Source: Streptomyces mexicanus
GTDB taxonomy: Bacteria > Actinomycetota > Actinomycetes > Streptomycetales > Streptomycetaceae
DNA length: 55,763 bases
Assembly (NCBI RefSeq): GCF_902506575.1
Contig: NZ_LR732544.1
Span: 6,358,454-6,414,216, forward strand
Reading direction: 5' to 3'
Shown here: positions 35,641 to 43,248 of the stretch, one piece after another
How positions within the stretch are numbered: position 1 is the stretch's first letter
Layout: each line of letters opens with the position of its first letter
The notes under the pieces: model-generated
Told to the model about the DNA's origin: nothing
The model's database searches: none
Seen by the model: only the letters and a program-made list of their open reading frames with translations
Program-made: the position numbers and the translations under genes

Positions 35641-35972
35641 TCGCCGTCCTCCCCGAGCACCTTTCGCAGGGCGAGAACGCCGCGGGCGAGTTGAGTTACG
35701 TGGATGGACGCGGCGAGCGGGCCGAGGCCCAGTTCGAACCGCAGCGGGAACTCGGCGGCGTCGGCGGCGTTCGTGAGCCGGTACCAATCGCGCGAGTACA
35801 TCGGCTGCTGCTGTGCCACGGCGCGTGCACGAGCAGCGAGCCGCTGCACCTCGGCGCTCAACTGGTCGTTGATCGCGACCATGCGCTCACGGTCGGGCAT
35901 GCGGCGGCCAGACTCGAACGCGGCGACAATGAGCTGCGGCACCGGGTCCGAATCGGGCATCGATACCGTCAT
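35637..35972 (-). CDS. DUF6415-like small protein
   Basis: A 111-residue, probably all-helical protein with heptad-like helices (LSAEVQRLAARARAVAQQQ, then DAAEFPLRFELGLGPLAASI and HVTQLARGVLALRKVLG). The overall layout resembles DUF6415 proteins, which often sit beside XRE-TPR regulators in Streptomyces, but I am only moderately sure. The start overlaps the upstream stop (ATGA), and the end overlaps the zinc-knuckle gene start. It therefore belongs to a tightly coupled three-gene block at the head of the cargo operon. Confidence 0.6.
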   Translation of the reverse strand: MTVSMPDSDPVPQLIVAAFESGRRMPDRERMVAINDQLSAEVQRLAARARAVAQQQPMYSRDWYRLTNAADAAEFPLRFELGLGPLAASIHVTQLARGVLALRKVLGEDGE

Positions 35973-36262
35973 CGGGCGACCTCCGCAGCCCGTGCCGGCC
36001 GGGGCAGCCCGAGCAGGAACGCGACACGGTCCGCGGTCGCGGTCTCGTCGCCGTGCACGCCCAGCTCGTACCCGTACGCAGTGAGGTAGCGGCCGCCGTC
36101 ATCGGTGACGATCTCGCCGACGCGCGGGTGCAGGGGATTGGTCACGCTGACGGCGTTATCTCCCTGATTCGTCATATGCAGCCCGCGCGCGGCGAGTTGG
36201 TCGGCCAGAATGGCCGGTGCGGTCATCGCGTCCATGCATCGATCACAGCGGACGGCGAGCAT
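35969..36262 (-). CDS. Small protein with N-terminal CxxC, unknown function
   Basis: A 97-residue protein. A CDRC pair near the N-terminus (if the first ATG is used) is followed by a compact alpha/beta region (IVTDDGGRYLTAYGYELGVH). No ribosome site is clear; alternative starts at 36235 and 36226 would drop the CxxC pair. It is the first gene of the leftward run, only 37 nt from the divergent SLOG gene, so both promoters must overlap. Function unknown. Confidence 0.55.
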   Translation of the reverse strand: MLAVRCDRCMDAMTAPAILADQLAARGLHMTNQGDNAVSVTNPLHPRVGEIVTDDGGRYLTAYGYELGVHGDETATADRVAFLLGLPRPARAAEVAR

Positions 36263-36299
36263 GCGCGGAATCTGACAACCTATGACACGGAGTTGATCA

Positions 36300-36758
36300 A
36301 TGCCTCTAGCTGTGGCGATTACCGGAACACGACAGACAGGGCACCGAGAACTCGGCTGGTACGCCGAGCTGTTCGGCCGCTACCTCGGCCCGTGGGCGAC
36401 CCCGGAAGCGCACTTCTACATCGGCGGCGCCGTCGGAATCGACAGCCTGACCCTGCTGTGGCTGGCCGGAAAAACCGCCGCACGGCTGACGGTCGTGGTG
36501 CCGGGCACCGTGGCGCAGCAGCCGGCCGACGCCCGGCAGGCGATCGAGCGGTGCCGCGACCGGATCGGCGAGATCACTGAACTCGGCGCCGCTGAGCTGC
36601 GTACGCCCGCGTACCACGCGAGGAACCGGTACATGGTCGACCGCGCGGACATGACGATCGGGTTTCCCCTCGCCGGCCCCGAGGGCACCTCGGGCACCTG
36701 GCAGACACTGAACTACACAGCGGCACAGGGAAAACCACGACTGATCGTGCCCATATGA
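36300..36758 (+). CDS. SLOG/DprA-like Rossmann-fold protein
   Basis: A 152-residue single-domain protein with SLOG (SMF/DprA-LOG) features: VAITGTRQTGH at the first strand-loop, FYIGGAVGIDSLTLLWLAG (GGA.GID motif), ARNRYMVDRADMTIGF, and GTSGTWQTLNYTAAQGKP. The fold binds nucleotides or their derivatives, and many members are predicted sensors or processors in phage-conflict systems. It lacks the DNA-binding additions of DprA. GGAG lies seven bases before the ATG at 36300. It is divergent from the five-gene run and 25 nt upstream of the XRE-TPR regulator. Confidence 0.75.
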   Translation: MPLAVAITGTRQTGHRELGWYAELFGRYLGPWATPEAHFYIGGAVGIDSLTLLWLAGKTAARLTVVVPGTVAQQPADARQAIERCRDRIGEITELGAAELRTPAYHARNRYMVDRADMTIGFPLAGPEGTSGTWQTLNYTAAQGKPRLIVPI

Positions 36759-36783
36759 GCTACGGAACGTGCATCATGAGGTC

Positions 36784-38163
36784 ATGAGCGCGCACGACAG
36801 AGGCGTCGGCGCTGCCATACTCAAGCGGTTACGACTCGCTCGCGGCTGGTCGCTCGCCGACCTCGCACGAGCCATCATCGCCAAAGCGGCCGAGCTGGGG
36901 CAGCCGCTCGACGCGAGCGTCGCGAGTGTGCAGCGGTCCGTCGCACGGTGGGAGACCAGCAAGGCGCCCATCCTGCCCGGCGAGCGGTACCAACTCCTGC
37001 TCGCCCATCTGTACGCCCGCGGGGCCGATGGACAGTCGTCACTCGGTGCGGGTAGCGACTTCGCTGAACTGCTCGACGCGTTCGCGCACCTCGGCGAGAG
37101 CGAACGCCGCCTTGACGAGCTTCGTACGCTACTCGTTCGTACCTTGACCGACAGCGGCGGTGGGCTGCTCGCGCTGCTCGGCTCGTCGACGCAACGTGCC
37201 CTTTCCTCCGCCCTCGGTGATCCCTCGCGGCTTGATGAGAGCCTCCTCGACACGGTCCGGCTCGCCGTCCACGACGTCAATTCGCAGGTCGGCAGCGTGC
37301 CATTCGTAAGGGTGCAACTCCTGCTCGCGCCGATCGTCGAGTCGTGCCGTCGGCTGCTCGACGCGTCCGTGCCCGAGCCGCTGCGGCCGGGCCTGCAGGC
37401 GGTCGCCGCGCAGGCGTACACGCTCGCCGGCCGGGCCGCGTTCGAGACACGCGACGACGCCGCGGCAAGGGCGTTGTACGCAGAGGCGACCGCGGCCGCG
37501 GGCAACGCCGGACAGCCGTGGCAGCGGGCTGTCGTCCACATGAGTCACGCCCTGGTCACCCTGTACTCGACGCCCGGCCTCGACGCCGCGCAGCAGCTCG
37601 TCGACGCCGCGGTGCGGGACGCGCGGGCCGGGGAGAGCGTCACGGTCCGGGCGCGCGCGCACGCCCTGCAGGCGGAAATCGCCGCGCGACGCGGCGCCGA
37701 GCCGAACGCCGATGCAGCCGAACGCCGACGGGCAGAGAGGCACGCCAGGGCGGCGCTCGCACTTGCCTGGTACGACCTCGACAGCGACCGCGACGGCGAC
37801 CCGGCGTCGTCTTCGTTCTCGCCCGCCCACCTGCGCGGGTTCGAGGGGGTCACGTCCCTGTACGTCGGCGATCCTCACACCGCGCACGACTACTTCGCCG
37901 ACTCGGCCGCAGCCCTCGCCGCGCCGCGCGAGCGGGTGCAGCGGGCGATCGTGGCCACCGACCAGGCCCTCGCCCGCATCCGGCTCGACGAACCGGAGTC
38001 GGCCGCCGAGCTGCTGCACGGGTGCATTGATGCCGCCTCTGAGACAGGCGGCCGCGTTGCGGCGATACGGCTGCGCCGAGCCAGGGGCGACCTGCGGCCA
38101 TGGCGCCGCGAGGACTGGTTCGGCGACCTCGATGACCACCTGATCGAGTCGCTCGGCGCGTAG
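36784..38163 (+). CDS. XRE-family regulator with TPR-like helical C-terminus
   Basis: A 459-residue protein. The N-terminal XRE helix-turn-helix (about residues 8-75; LKRLRLARGWSLADLARAI) is followed by about 300 residues of alpha-helical repeats (Ala/Leu/Arg-rich, TPR-like) similar to actinobacterial regulators that sense peptides or small ligands. It probably controls the element's cargo. The ATG at 36784 has GAGG just upstream; an alternative GTG at 36769 would add five residues. It is co-directional with the SLOG gene and ends before a terminator shared with the convergent collagen-like gene. Confidence 0.8.
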   Translation: MSAHDRGVGAAILKRLRLARGWSLADLARAIIAKAAELGQPLDASVASVQRSVARWETSKAPILPGERYQLLLAHLYARGADGQSSLGAGSDFAELLDAFAHLGESERRLDELRTLLVRTLTDSGGGLLALLGSSTQRALSSALGDPSRLDESLLDTVRLAVHDVNSQVGSVPFVRVQLLLAPIVESCRRLLDASVPEPLRPGLQAVAAQAYTLAGRAAFETRDDAAARALYAEATAAAGNAGQPWQRAVVHMSHALVTLYSTPGLDAAQQLVDAAVRDARAGESVTVRARAHALQAEIAARRGAEPNADAAERRRAERHARAALALAWYDLDSDRDGDPASSSFSPAHLRGFEGVTSLYVGDPHTAHDYFADSAAALAAPRERVQRAIVATDQALARIRLDEPESAAELLHGCIDAASETGGRVAAIRLRRARGDLRPWRREDWFGDLDDHLIESLGA

Positions 38164-38180
38164 CCGCAGACACACGAAAG

Positions 38181-38216
38181 GCGCCCCTGCCCGGCCGTGA
38201 GGCCAGACAGGGGCGC
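38181..38216. terminator. Bidirectional hairpin between XRE-TPR and collagen-like genes
   Basis: GCGCCCCTG (38181-38189) pairs with CAGGGGCGC (38208-38216), with an inner GGCC/GGCC helix in the loop. It lies between two convergent genes. Confidence 0.65.
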
Positions 38217-38220
38217 AGGT

Positions 38221-38916
38221 TCATGCGATGCGGCGGCGCTCGGCGGGCAGCCCGAGCAGGCTCGGCGACGAGGACGGGGTCGGCGACGGGCTGCTCGGCT
38301 GCTCGGCGCCGTCTCGTCGGCACACGAGCGCGTCGGGGTCCCACGATGGCGCTTGCAGGCTGTACCCGTCCGGGCAGGTCTGCCCATCGCGGCCGTCCTT
38401 GCCGTCGGCTCCGTCCTTGCCGGGCGGGCCGGCGGGACCCTGCGGACCGGCCGGTCCTGCGGGACCCTGCGGCCCGGGCGGGCCGGTCACCGTGGCGCCG
38501 GACTGCCCCGGTGCGCCGGATGGACCGGTGCGGCCAGGCGACCCGGCCGGACCGGGCGAGCCCGTGGCGCCCGGGCTGCCCTGCTCACCCTTCGGCCCGC
38601 GAGGGCCTGCAGGGCCGGGCACAGGCACCGGCACCGCGGCACGCGCGGGTAGGTCGTGGACAGCTGCCGTCGGATCGGGTGCAGCCGGTGTCTTGCCCTC
38701 CGCCTTGATCTGCGCGCGCAGCACCCGCACGTCGCTCGCCAACGTCGACACCGCGTCGCCGCGGCGGTTCGCTTCGGCCGCGAGCGCGTCGGCCCGCCGC
38801 GCCTCGGCGTCGATACGCAGCCACACGAGCACGACGGCGCCCGCCAGCAGCAGCAGTACGGCAGTGGCTGCGAGCGACCGCCATCGCTGCGCGAGGGCAT
38901 GCTGAGTGCGCGTCAC
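38221..38916 (-). CDS. Membrane-anchored collagen-like protein
   Basis: A 231-residue protein. A single N-terminal membrane anchor (AATAVLLLLAGAVVLVWLRI) is followed by a short coiled-coil stretch (about 40-75), about 25 Gly-X-Y triplets (about 100-175, for example GPAGPRGPKGEQGSPGATG), and a C-terminal tail with two Cys and a Ser/Pro-rich end. Gly-X-Y repeats form collagen-like triple helices; in actinobacteria and their phages such proteins form surface or tail fibres. The GTG at 38916 overlaps the upstream stop, so it is coupled to the coiled-coil membrane gene. Its presence on this element is unexpected. Confidence 0.82.
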   Translation of the reverse strand: MTRTQHALAQRWRSLAATAVLLLLAGAVVLVWLRIDAEARRADALAAEANRRGDAVSTLASDVRVLRAQIKAEGKTPAAPDPTAAVHDLPARAAVPVPVPGPAGPRGPKGEQGSPGATGSPGPAGSPGRTGPSGAPGQSGATVTGPPGPQGPAGPAGPQGPAGPPGKDGADGKDGRDGQTCPDGYSLQAPSWDPDALVCRRDGAEQPSSPSPTPSSSPSLLGLPAERRRIA

Positions 38917-39245
38917 GTGGGCTGTCCTCCTAGCTCGACGATCCGCTCGCGCAGCCGCTCGTTCTCGGCCGTGAGCGTCTGGACCTGGGCCGGCAACGCC
39001 GCCTTGTCGGCCCGCTCGTGCGCGAGTTCGGCGTCCGCCGCGGCGAGCAGCCGCTCGTTCTCGACGAGCTTCGTCTGCAGCTTGTCGCGTTCTTCCTGCA
39101 GGTTGTCGACGAGCGTCGAGTACCCGCCGAGCACCGCGCCCGACTGCTGCGCGGCGTTCGCGCCGCGGTGCCCGTACAGCGCGGCGGCGGCCGCTGCGAG
39201 CCCGACGACGATGGTTCCGACGGCGCCGAGGGTCGCAGCGTCCAC
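38913..39245 (-). CDS. Small membrane protein with long coiled coil
   Basis: A 110-residue protein. An N-terminal membrane helix (LGAVGTIVVGLAAAAAALYG) is followed by a heptad-patterned coiled coil (LVDNLQEERDKLQTKLVENE through NERLRERIVELG). The GTG at 39245 is chosen because GGAGGA lies just upstream; the frame is open further, but that part is antisense to a likely small gene. It is coupled to the collagen-like protein by a GTGA overlap. Similar one-helix plus coiled-coil proteins occur in phage lysis or tail regions. The function is not known. Confidence 0.68.
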   Translation of the reverse strand: MDAATLGAVGTIVVGLAAAAAALYGHRGANAAQQSGAVLGGYSTLVDNLQEERDKLQTKLVENERLLAAADAELAHERADKAALPAQVQTLTAENERLRERIVELGGQPT

Positions 39246-39347
39246 GCGGTCCTCCGGTCGTGCAGTGGGGGGTACGACGGCGGCCGTAAGGCCGCGGTGG
39301 TTGTGGGGCTCGTGCTCGCCCTTCACGGGGCCATCGCGGGCAGGACG

Positions 39348-39614
39348 ATGACCTACCGGCTTGGGCTGGTGATCCTGCTCGTCGGACTCGCGGGCGTCGT
39401 CGAGACCCGGATACGTATCAACACTCACCGACTCATCGCACATCAGGTCGACATCGCGAGGATCACGGCGCAAGAGCGGCAGTCCTTCGCGGAAATGGGC
39501 TGGAAAGCCTGCCTCCTGAGCATGAAATCGGAACGCCCAAATGCGGCGGGCGCGGACATAGTTGAACTCCCCGCCCGCCGCACCTCCGAAATGCGCAGGG
39601 ACGGCAGCGCATAG
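39348..39614 (+). CDS. Putative small membrane protein next to the integrase
   Basis: An 88-residue frame with a hydrophobic segment (LGLVILLVGLAGVVETRIRI) and a polar C-terminus. AGGA lies two bases from the ATG, which is too close to be ideal. A GTG at 39297 would add a second hydrophobic stretch (VVVGLVLALHGAIAG). It ends 14 nt before the integrase start on the same strand, so it could be co-transcribed. Its short length and weak start make it uncertain. Confidence 0.42.
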   Translation: MTYRLGLVILLVGLAGVVETRIRINTHRLIAHQVDIARITAQERQSFAEMGWKACLLSMKSERPNAAGADIVELPARRTSEMRRDGSA

Positions 39615-39628
39615 CAAGAGGGGGTCAA

Positions 39629-41242
39629 ATGAACACCCGGCCGCGCGTCATCATCCCGGCCGCACAGTCCGTCGTAGCAGCCGAGCTGATTCCCGTCATC
39701 GGGTACGCCCGCGTCAGCACGTGGCGCGAGGAAATGATCAGCATCGACATTCAGAAGAGCGTCGTCGAAGACGCCGCCGCCCGGCGCGGCCGGTACGTCG
39801 CCGAGTGGATCATCGACGAGGATGCGACCGGCCGGAACTTCAAGCGCAAGGTCATGCGCGCGATCGAGATCGTCGAGGACCACGAGCGGCCCGAGCGCGA
39901 GCTTTGGTCATGGAAGTTCAGCCGCTTCGGCCGCAACCGGCACGGCGTCGCCATCAACCTTGCTCGGATCGAGAACGTCGGCGGCGAGTTGATCAGCGCC
40001 ACAGAGGACGTCGACGCCAAAACGGCAGTCGGCCGCTTCACCCGCGGGATGCTCCTGGAGGTCGCCGCCTTCGAGAGCGACAGGGCTGGCGAACAGTGGA
40101 AGGAGACGCACGAACTGCGCCGCCGCCTCGGCCTGCCCGCCGCCGGCGGCCGCCGGTTCGGGTACCGGTGGTACCCACGGCGCATCCCTGACGGACGCGG
40201 CGGATGGGCGGTGCAGGAAGAGCGGTACGAGGTGCTGCCCAACGAGGCGGAACTCGCCGTTGACGCATTCCAGGACTACATCAAAGGCAAGACCGGCTTC
40301 GGGAAGATCGCGGAACGTTGGAACGACCTCGGATTCCTCAACACCCGTGGCGCGCCCTGGCAGGATCAGGGCGTCCGGGGGTACATGGACTCCGGATTCA
40401 CGGCCGGACTGCTGTACGTGCACAACCCGGAAGCGCCTTGCGGGGATCCCGCCGGCTGCAAGAACGCTGAGCACTATACGTACCTCGCCGCCGAGCACGA
40501 GTCAGTGATCAACGGCGACGAGTGGGACAACTACCGTGACATGCGCACCGTGCGCCGGAACACGCCGCGACGGGCTCTCTCGCCTGTCTACCCGCTCGCC
40601 GGGCTCGTTCGGTGCGGGCTGTGCGGCAGCGCGGCCATGAATCATCAGACGCGGCGCGAGCGCGGCTATGCCTACCGCTGCGGCGCCCGAGCGCGGCGCA
40701 AGGTTCAGCACGACGCGGTGTGGGTGCGGCGCACAGTCGTCGAGGGAAGGGTGCTTGAGTGGCTGGTCGATCTGCGTAAGGAGATCGACGACATCGTCGC
40801 CGGGAAGATCGCCGTGCCGAAGCCACGCCGGGAACCCGACTTCGACAAGAAGCGCAAAAAGCTGCAGCGGGAGATCGAGAAAGCCACGGCCGCTATGCAG
40901 CGCGCGTTCGAGGCGTACACGCTCGGCGACGTATCGCGCGACGTCTACCTGAGCACCCGGGCGAAGCACGAGGATCGACGGAACGAGGCACAGCGGCAGC
41001 TCGATGAGCTGCCGTCGCCCGACAAGGAACCGCCCTCGCCGGTCCCGCACCGCGAGACGGTAATTGGCCTGCTCGCCGAGTGGGACACGATCAGCGTGCA
41101 CTCTAAACGGGTGACGCTAGGTCGGTTGATTCGCCGGGTCGAGATCCGGCCCGACGATGATGTCACGGTGGTGCCGGTGTGGGCCCCTGCCGACCCACCG
41201 CTGAAGAAGGGCCCGGGACGTCCGTCGTACCGGCCTGAGTAG
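39629..41242 (+). CDS. Large serine integrase
   Basis: A 537-residue large serine recombinase. The resolvase-type catalytic domain (about 20-165) has the nucleophile Ser30 in GYARVST and the arginine-containing KFSRFGRNRHG. A recombinase domain (about 190-300) follows. The zinc ribbon (LVRCGLCGS at about 326-334, with YRCGARARRK) precedes a long coiled coil (KKRKKLQREIEKATAAMQRA onward). GAGGGGG precedes the ATG at 39629. Its stop lies 4 nt from the attR arm, the usual position. It should integrate the element between attP and attB inside the esterase gene; excision would need a directionality factor, which is not identified. Confidence 0.92.
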   Translation: MNTRPRVIIPAAQSVVAAELIPVIGYARVSTWREEMISIDIQKSVVEDAAARRGRYVAEWIIDEDATGRNFKRKVMRAIEIVEDHERPERELWSWKFSRFGRNRHGVAINLARIENVGGELISATEDVDAKTAVGRFTRGMLLEVAAFESDRAGEQWKETHELRRRLGLPAAGGRRFGYRWYPRRIPDGRGGWAVQEERYEVLPNEAELAVDAFQDYIKGKTGFGKIAERWNDLGFLNTRGAPWQDQGVRGYMDSGFTAGLLYVHNPEAPCGDPAGCKNAEHYTYLAAEHESVINGDEWDNYRDMRTVRRNTPRRALSPVYPLAGLVRCGLCGSAAMNHQTRRERGYAYRCGARARRKVQHDAVWVRRTVVEGRVLEWLVDLRKEIDDIVAGKIAVPKPRREPDFDKKRKKLQREIEKATAAMQRAFEAYTLGDVSRDVYLSTRAKHEDRRNEAQRQLDELPSPDKEPPSPVPHRETVIGLLAEWDTISVHSKRVTLGRLIRRVEIRPDDDVTVVPVWAPADPPLKKGPGRPSYRPE

Positions 41243-41246
41243 GCGT

Positions 41247-41270
41247 GTGTGTTATTCAGTTCTGGTCGAC
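41247..41270. other. attR of the integrated element
   Basis: The attP arm 41247-41267 (begins GTGTGTTATT, ends CTGGTC) includes the first half of GTCGAC (41265-41270), followed by host sequence GAGCCAGAAG. With attL it defines attP as two 21-bp inverted arms around a 4-nt GACT centre. Confidence 0.8.
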
Positions 41271-41873
41271 GAGCCAGAAGCTGCCGTCACCGGCCCGCAC
41301 GATGCCCTCCGTGTCGAGCCCGTTCGGGTTGTACGACAGCGGCGTCCTGCCGTCGTAGGAGTACGGTGCCTCGTCGCGCCCCGCCTGGTCGGGCAGCCCG
41401 GTGACCGGCTTGCCGGAGGACGTCGTCAGGGGGATGGCGTCGAGCACCCGCACCGTGTCACCACGGACGGCGATCTTCACGATCGCCGGGTCGAAGCCCG
41501 GCACGGGGAAGGTGCGGCGCTTGGTGCCGTCCACCTTGACCTGCCCGTTCGGGCCGCGGTCCGTGACGGTCCAGAACTCGCCCGGCCGGCCCGCCGGGTA
41601 GACGTCGCTGCCGATGCCGCCGAGATCCACACCCCGGTCGTCCTCCACGCTGCCGGGCAGCAGCGCGTTGCTGAACGCGCCCAGCGGTATGTCCCCGAGC
41701 GTCGCGGTGCGCACGACACGTGCGGTGCCCGTACGGGGGTTCGCGGGGCCGTGGTCGCCGGCCGGAGCGGCCTGCGCCCCGCCCGCCGCCGCGAAGGCGG
41801 ACAGCAGGGCGAACGGGAGCGCCGCCGCCAGGCAGCGGTGAACGCGGCGCCGGCCGGGGACGTGCGGGGACAT
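41256..41873 (-). pseudogene. Phytase-like secreted esterase, N-terminal part, truncated by the element
   Basis: Codes for 205 residues: a signal peptide (CLAAALPFALLSAFAAAGGAQA) followed by the N-terminal blades of an esterase-like/phytase-like propeller (FWTVTDRGPNGQVKVDG, NPNGLDTEGIVRAGDGSFWL). After the junction only VDQN and a stop from the element follow, so any product is truncated. GGAGG lies four bases before the ATG at 41873. The C-terminal part lies at 32,334-33,101. The intact enzyme would be an exported phosphatase or esterase. Confidence 0.88.
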
Positions 41874-42150
41874 CGGGCCTCCAGGGAAACGAACGCACAA
41901 CTGCGGTGACAGCGGCCAGCGTTGGGCTCGCCGCGGAACGCCCGGCGACGGGCGGGTGAATGCCCGGCCTCCGCGAGCCGTCGGCCTGGAACGTACGGCC
42001 GGGCGCCGCGACCGGGGTGCCGCCAACCCCCCTGCGCGCACGGGGGCCTGCCCCAGAAGCACTTGGGTGCTGGCGCCATGGCCGGCACGAGGCCCCGGTC
42101 CGTACGTTTCCTCAGGTCAGCCCGTTTCCCACAGAGCCGGAGACCGAGCC

Positions 42151-43227
42151 ATGCCCCAGCCCGCCGCCGTCGCCCTGGACGGCCCCCGAGACAGCACCGG
42201 CGGCCCGCCCGCCGGCCATCGGACCGGCAGCGAGTTCGCGCCGCTGCTGCGCACGGTCCGGGACCACGGCCTCCTGGGACGACGGCACGCCTGGTACGCG
42301 CGCGTCATCGCCACCAACGCGCTCGCCCTGGCAGGTGTCGTCACCGCGCTCGTCCTGATCGGCGACTCGTGGTGGGCGCTGCCGCTGGCGGTGCCGCTCG
42401 CCGTGCTCTTCGCCCGCACGGCGTTCATCGGCCACGACGCCGGCCACGCGCAGATCGGCGGCGACAAGGCCGTGGGCCGGCTCATCGGCCTGGTGCACGG
42501 CAATCTGCTGCTCGGCCTGAGCTACGGGTGGTGGAACGCCAAGCACAACCGGCACCACGCCAACCCCAACCACGTCGACAAGGACCCGGACGTCGCGGCG
42601 GACGTGCTGGTCTTCTCCGGAGAGCAGGCCGGCGGCCGCAGCGGTTTCCGGCGCTGGCTCACCCGCAACCAGGCCTGGTTGTTCTTCCCGCTCACCCTCC
42701 TGGAGGGCGTCGCCCTCAAGGTGCACAGCTTCCAGGACCTGCGCCGCCAGCCGCCCCGGGAGCGGGCGGTGGAGGGCGCGCTGCTCGTGACCCACGCCGT
42801 CGCCTACGTCACCCTGCTGCTCACCGTCCTGTCCCCGGGCAAGGCACTGGCGTTCGCCGCGCTGCACCAGGCACTCTTCGGCCTGCACCTGGGTCTGGCC
42901 TTCGCGCCGAACCACAAGGGCATGGAGATGCCCGACCCGGACGGCGAACCGTGGGGGCACCTGCGCCGCCAGGTCCTCACCTCCCGCAACATCCGCGGCG
43001 GGGCGCTGACCGACTGGTTCCTGGGCGGCCTCAACTACCAGATCGAGCACCATCTGTTCCCCAGCATGCCGCGCCCGCACCTGCGGCTCGCCCAGCCCCT
43101 GGTGCGCGCCCACTGCCGGGACCTGGGAGTGCCCTACGTCGAGACCGGCCTCGTCGACTCCTACCGGCAGGCGCTGCGCCACCTGCACGAGGTGGGGGAG
43201 CCCCTCCGGGCGGACCAGGCACCTTGA
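42151..43227 (+). CDS. Membrane fatty acid desaturase
   Basis: A 358-residue di-iron acyl desaturase. All three histidine clusters are present: HDAGH (about 94), HNRHH (about 132) and QIEHH in QIEHHLFPSMPRP (about 298). Hydrophobic segments are paired around them. It introduces a double bond into membrane or acyl-lipid fatty acids, adjusting fluidity. The ATG at 42151 has GGAGA upstream. The 277-bp gap before it holds no gene beyond divergent promoters. An inverted-repeat element follows the stop. Confidence 0.9.
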   Translation: MPQPAAVALDGPRDSTGGPPAGHRTGSEFAPLLRTVRDHGLLGRRHAWYARVIATNALALAGVVTALVLIGDSWWALPLAVPLAVLFARTAFIGHDAGHAQIGGDKAVGRLIGLVHGNLLLGLSYGWWNAKHNRHHANPNHVDKDPDVAADVLVFSGEQAGGRSGFRRWLTRNQAWLFFPLTLLEGVALKVHSFQDLRRQPPRERAVEGALLVTHAVAYVTLLLTVLSPGKALAFAALHQALFGLHLGLAFAPNHKGMEMPDPDGEPWGHLRRQVLTSRNIRGGALTDWFLGGLNYQIEHHLFPSMPRPHLRLAQPLVRAHCRDLGVPYVETGLVDSYRQALRHLHEVGEPLRADQAP

Positions 43228-43248
43228 TCACGAGGGTTGCCGACGCCG

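Larger units (their letters stand above)
33096..41270 (+). mobile_element. Integrated genetic element (8,169 bp plus one core copy) of the serine-integrase type
   Basis: The element splits a phytase-like esterase gene. GTCGAC is duplicated at both edges (33096-33101 and 41265-41270), and removing one copy with the interior restores the reading frame. A large serine integrase lies at the right end, its stop only 4 nt from the att arm. A terminator hairpin marks the left end. There are about eleven genes: five leftward cargo genes, SLOG and XRE-TPR genes, two membrane genes including a collagen-like one, a small membrane protein, and the integrase. No replication initiator, FtsK-like translocase, capsid, portal or terminase was recognised, so it is neither a complete AICE nor a prophage. 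It may be mobilised by a helper. Confidence 0.9.

Noticed and set aside
38470..38620. Repeats in the collagen-like gene as a CRISPR or satellite array
   Set aside because: The periodicity is 9 nt and is explained by Gly-X-Y codons; there are no conserved repeat units with unique spacers.
33096..41270. Classifying the element as an AICE (pSAM2-like) or prophage
   Set aside because: No Rep, FtsK-like, Spd, capsid, portal or terminase gene was recognised, and the integrase is a serine, not a tyrosine, recombinase inserted in a protein gene.
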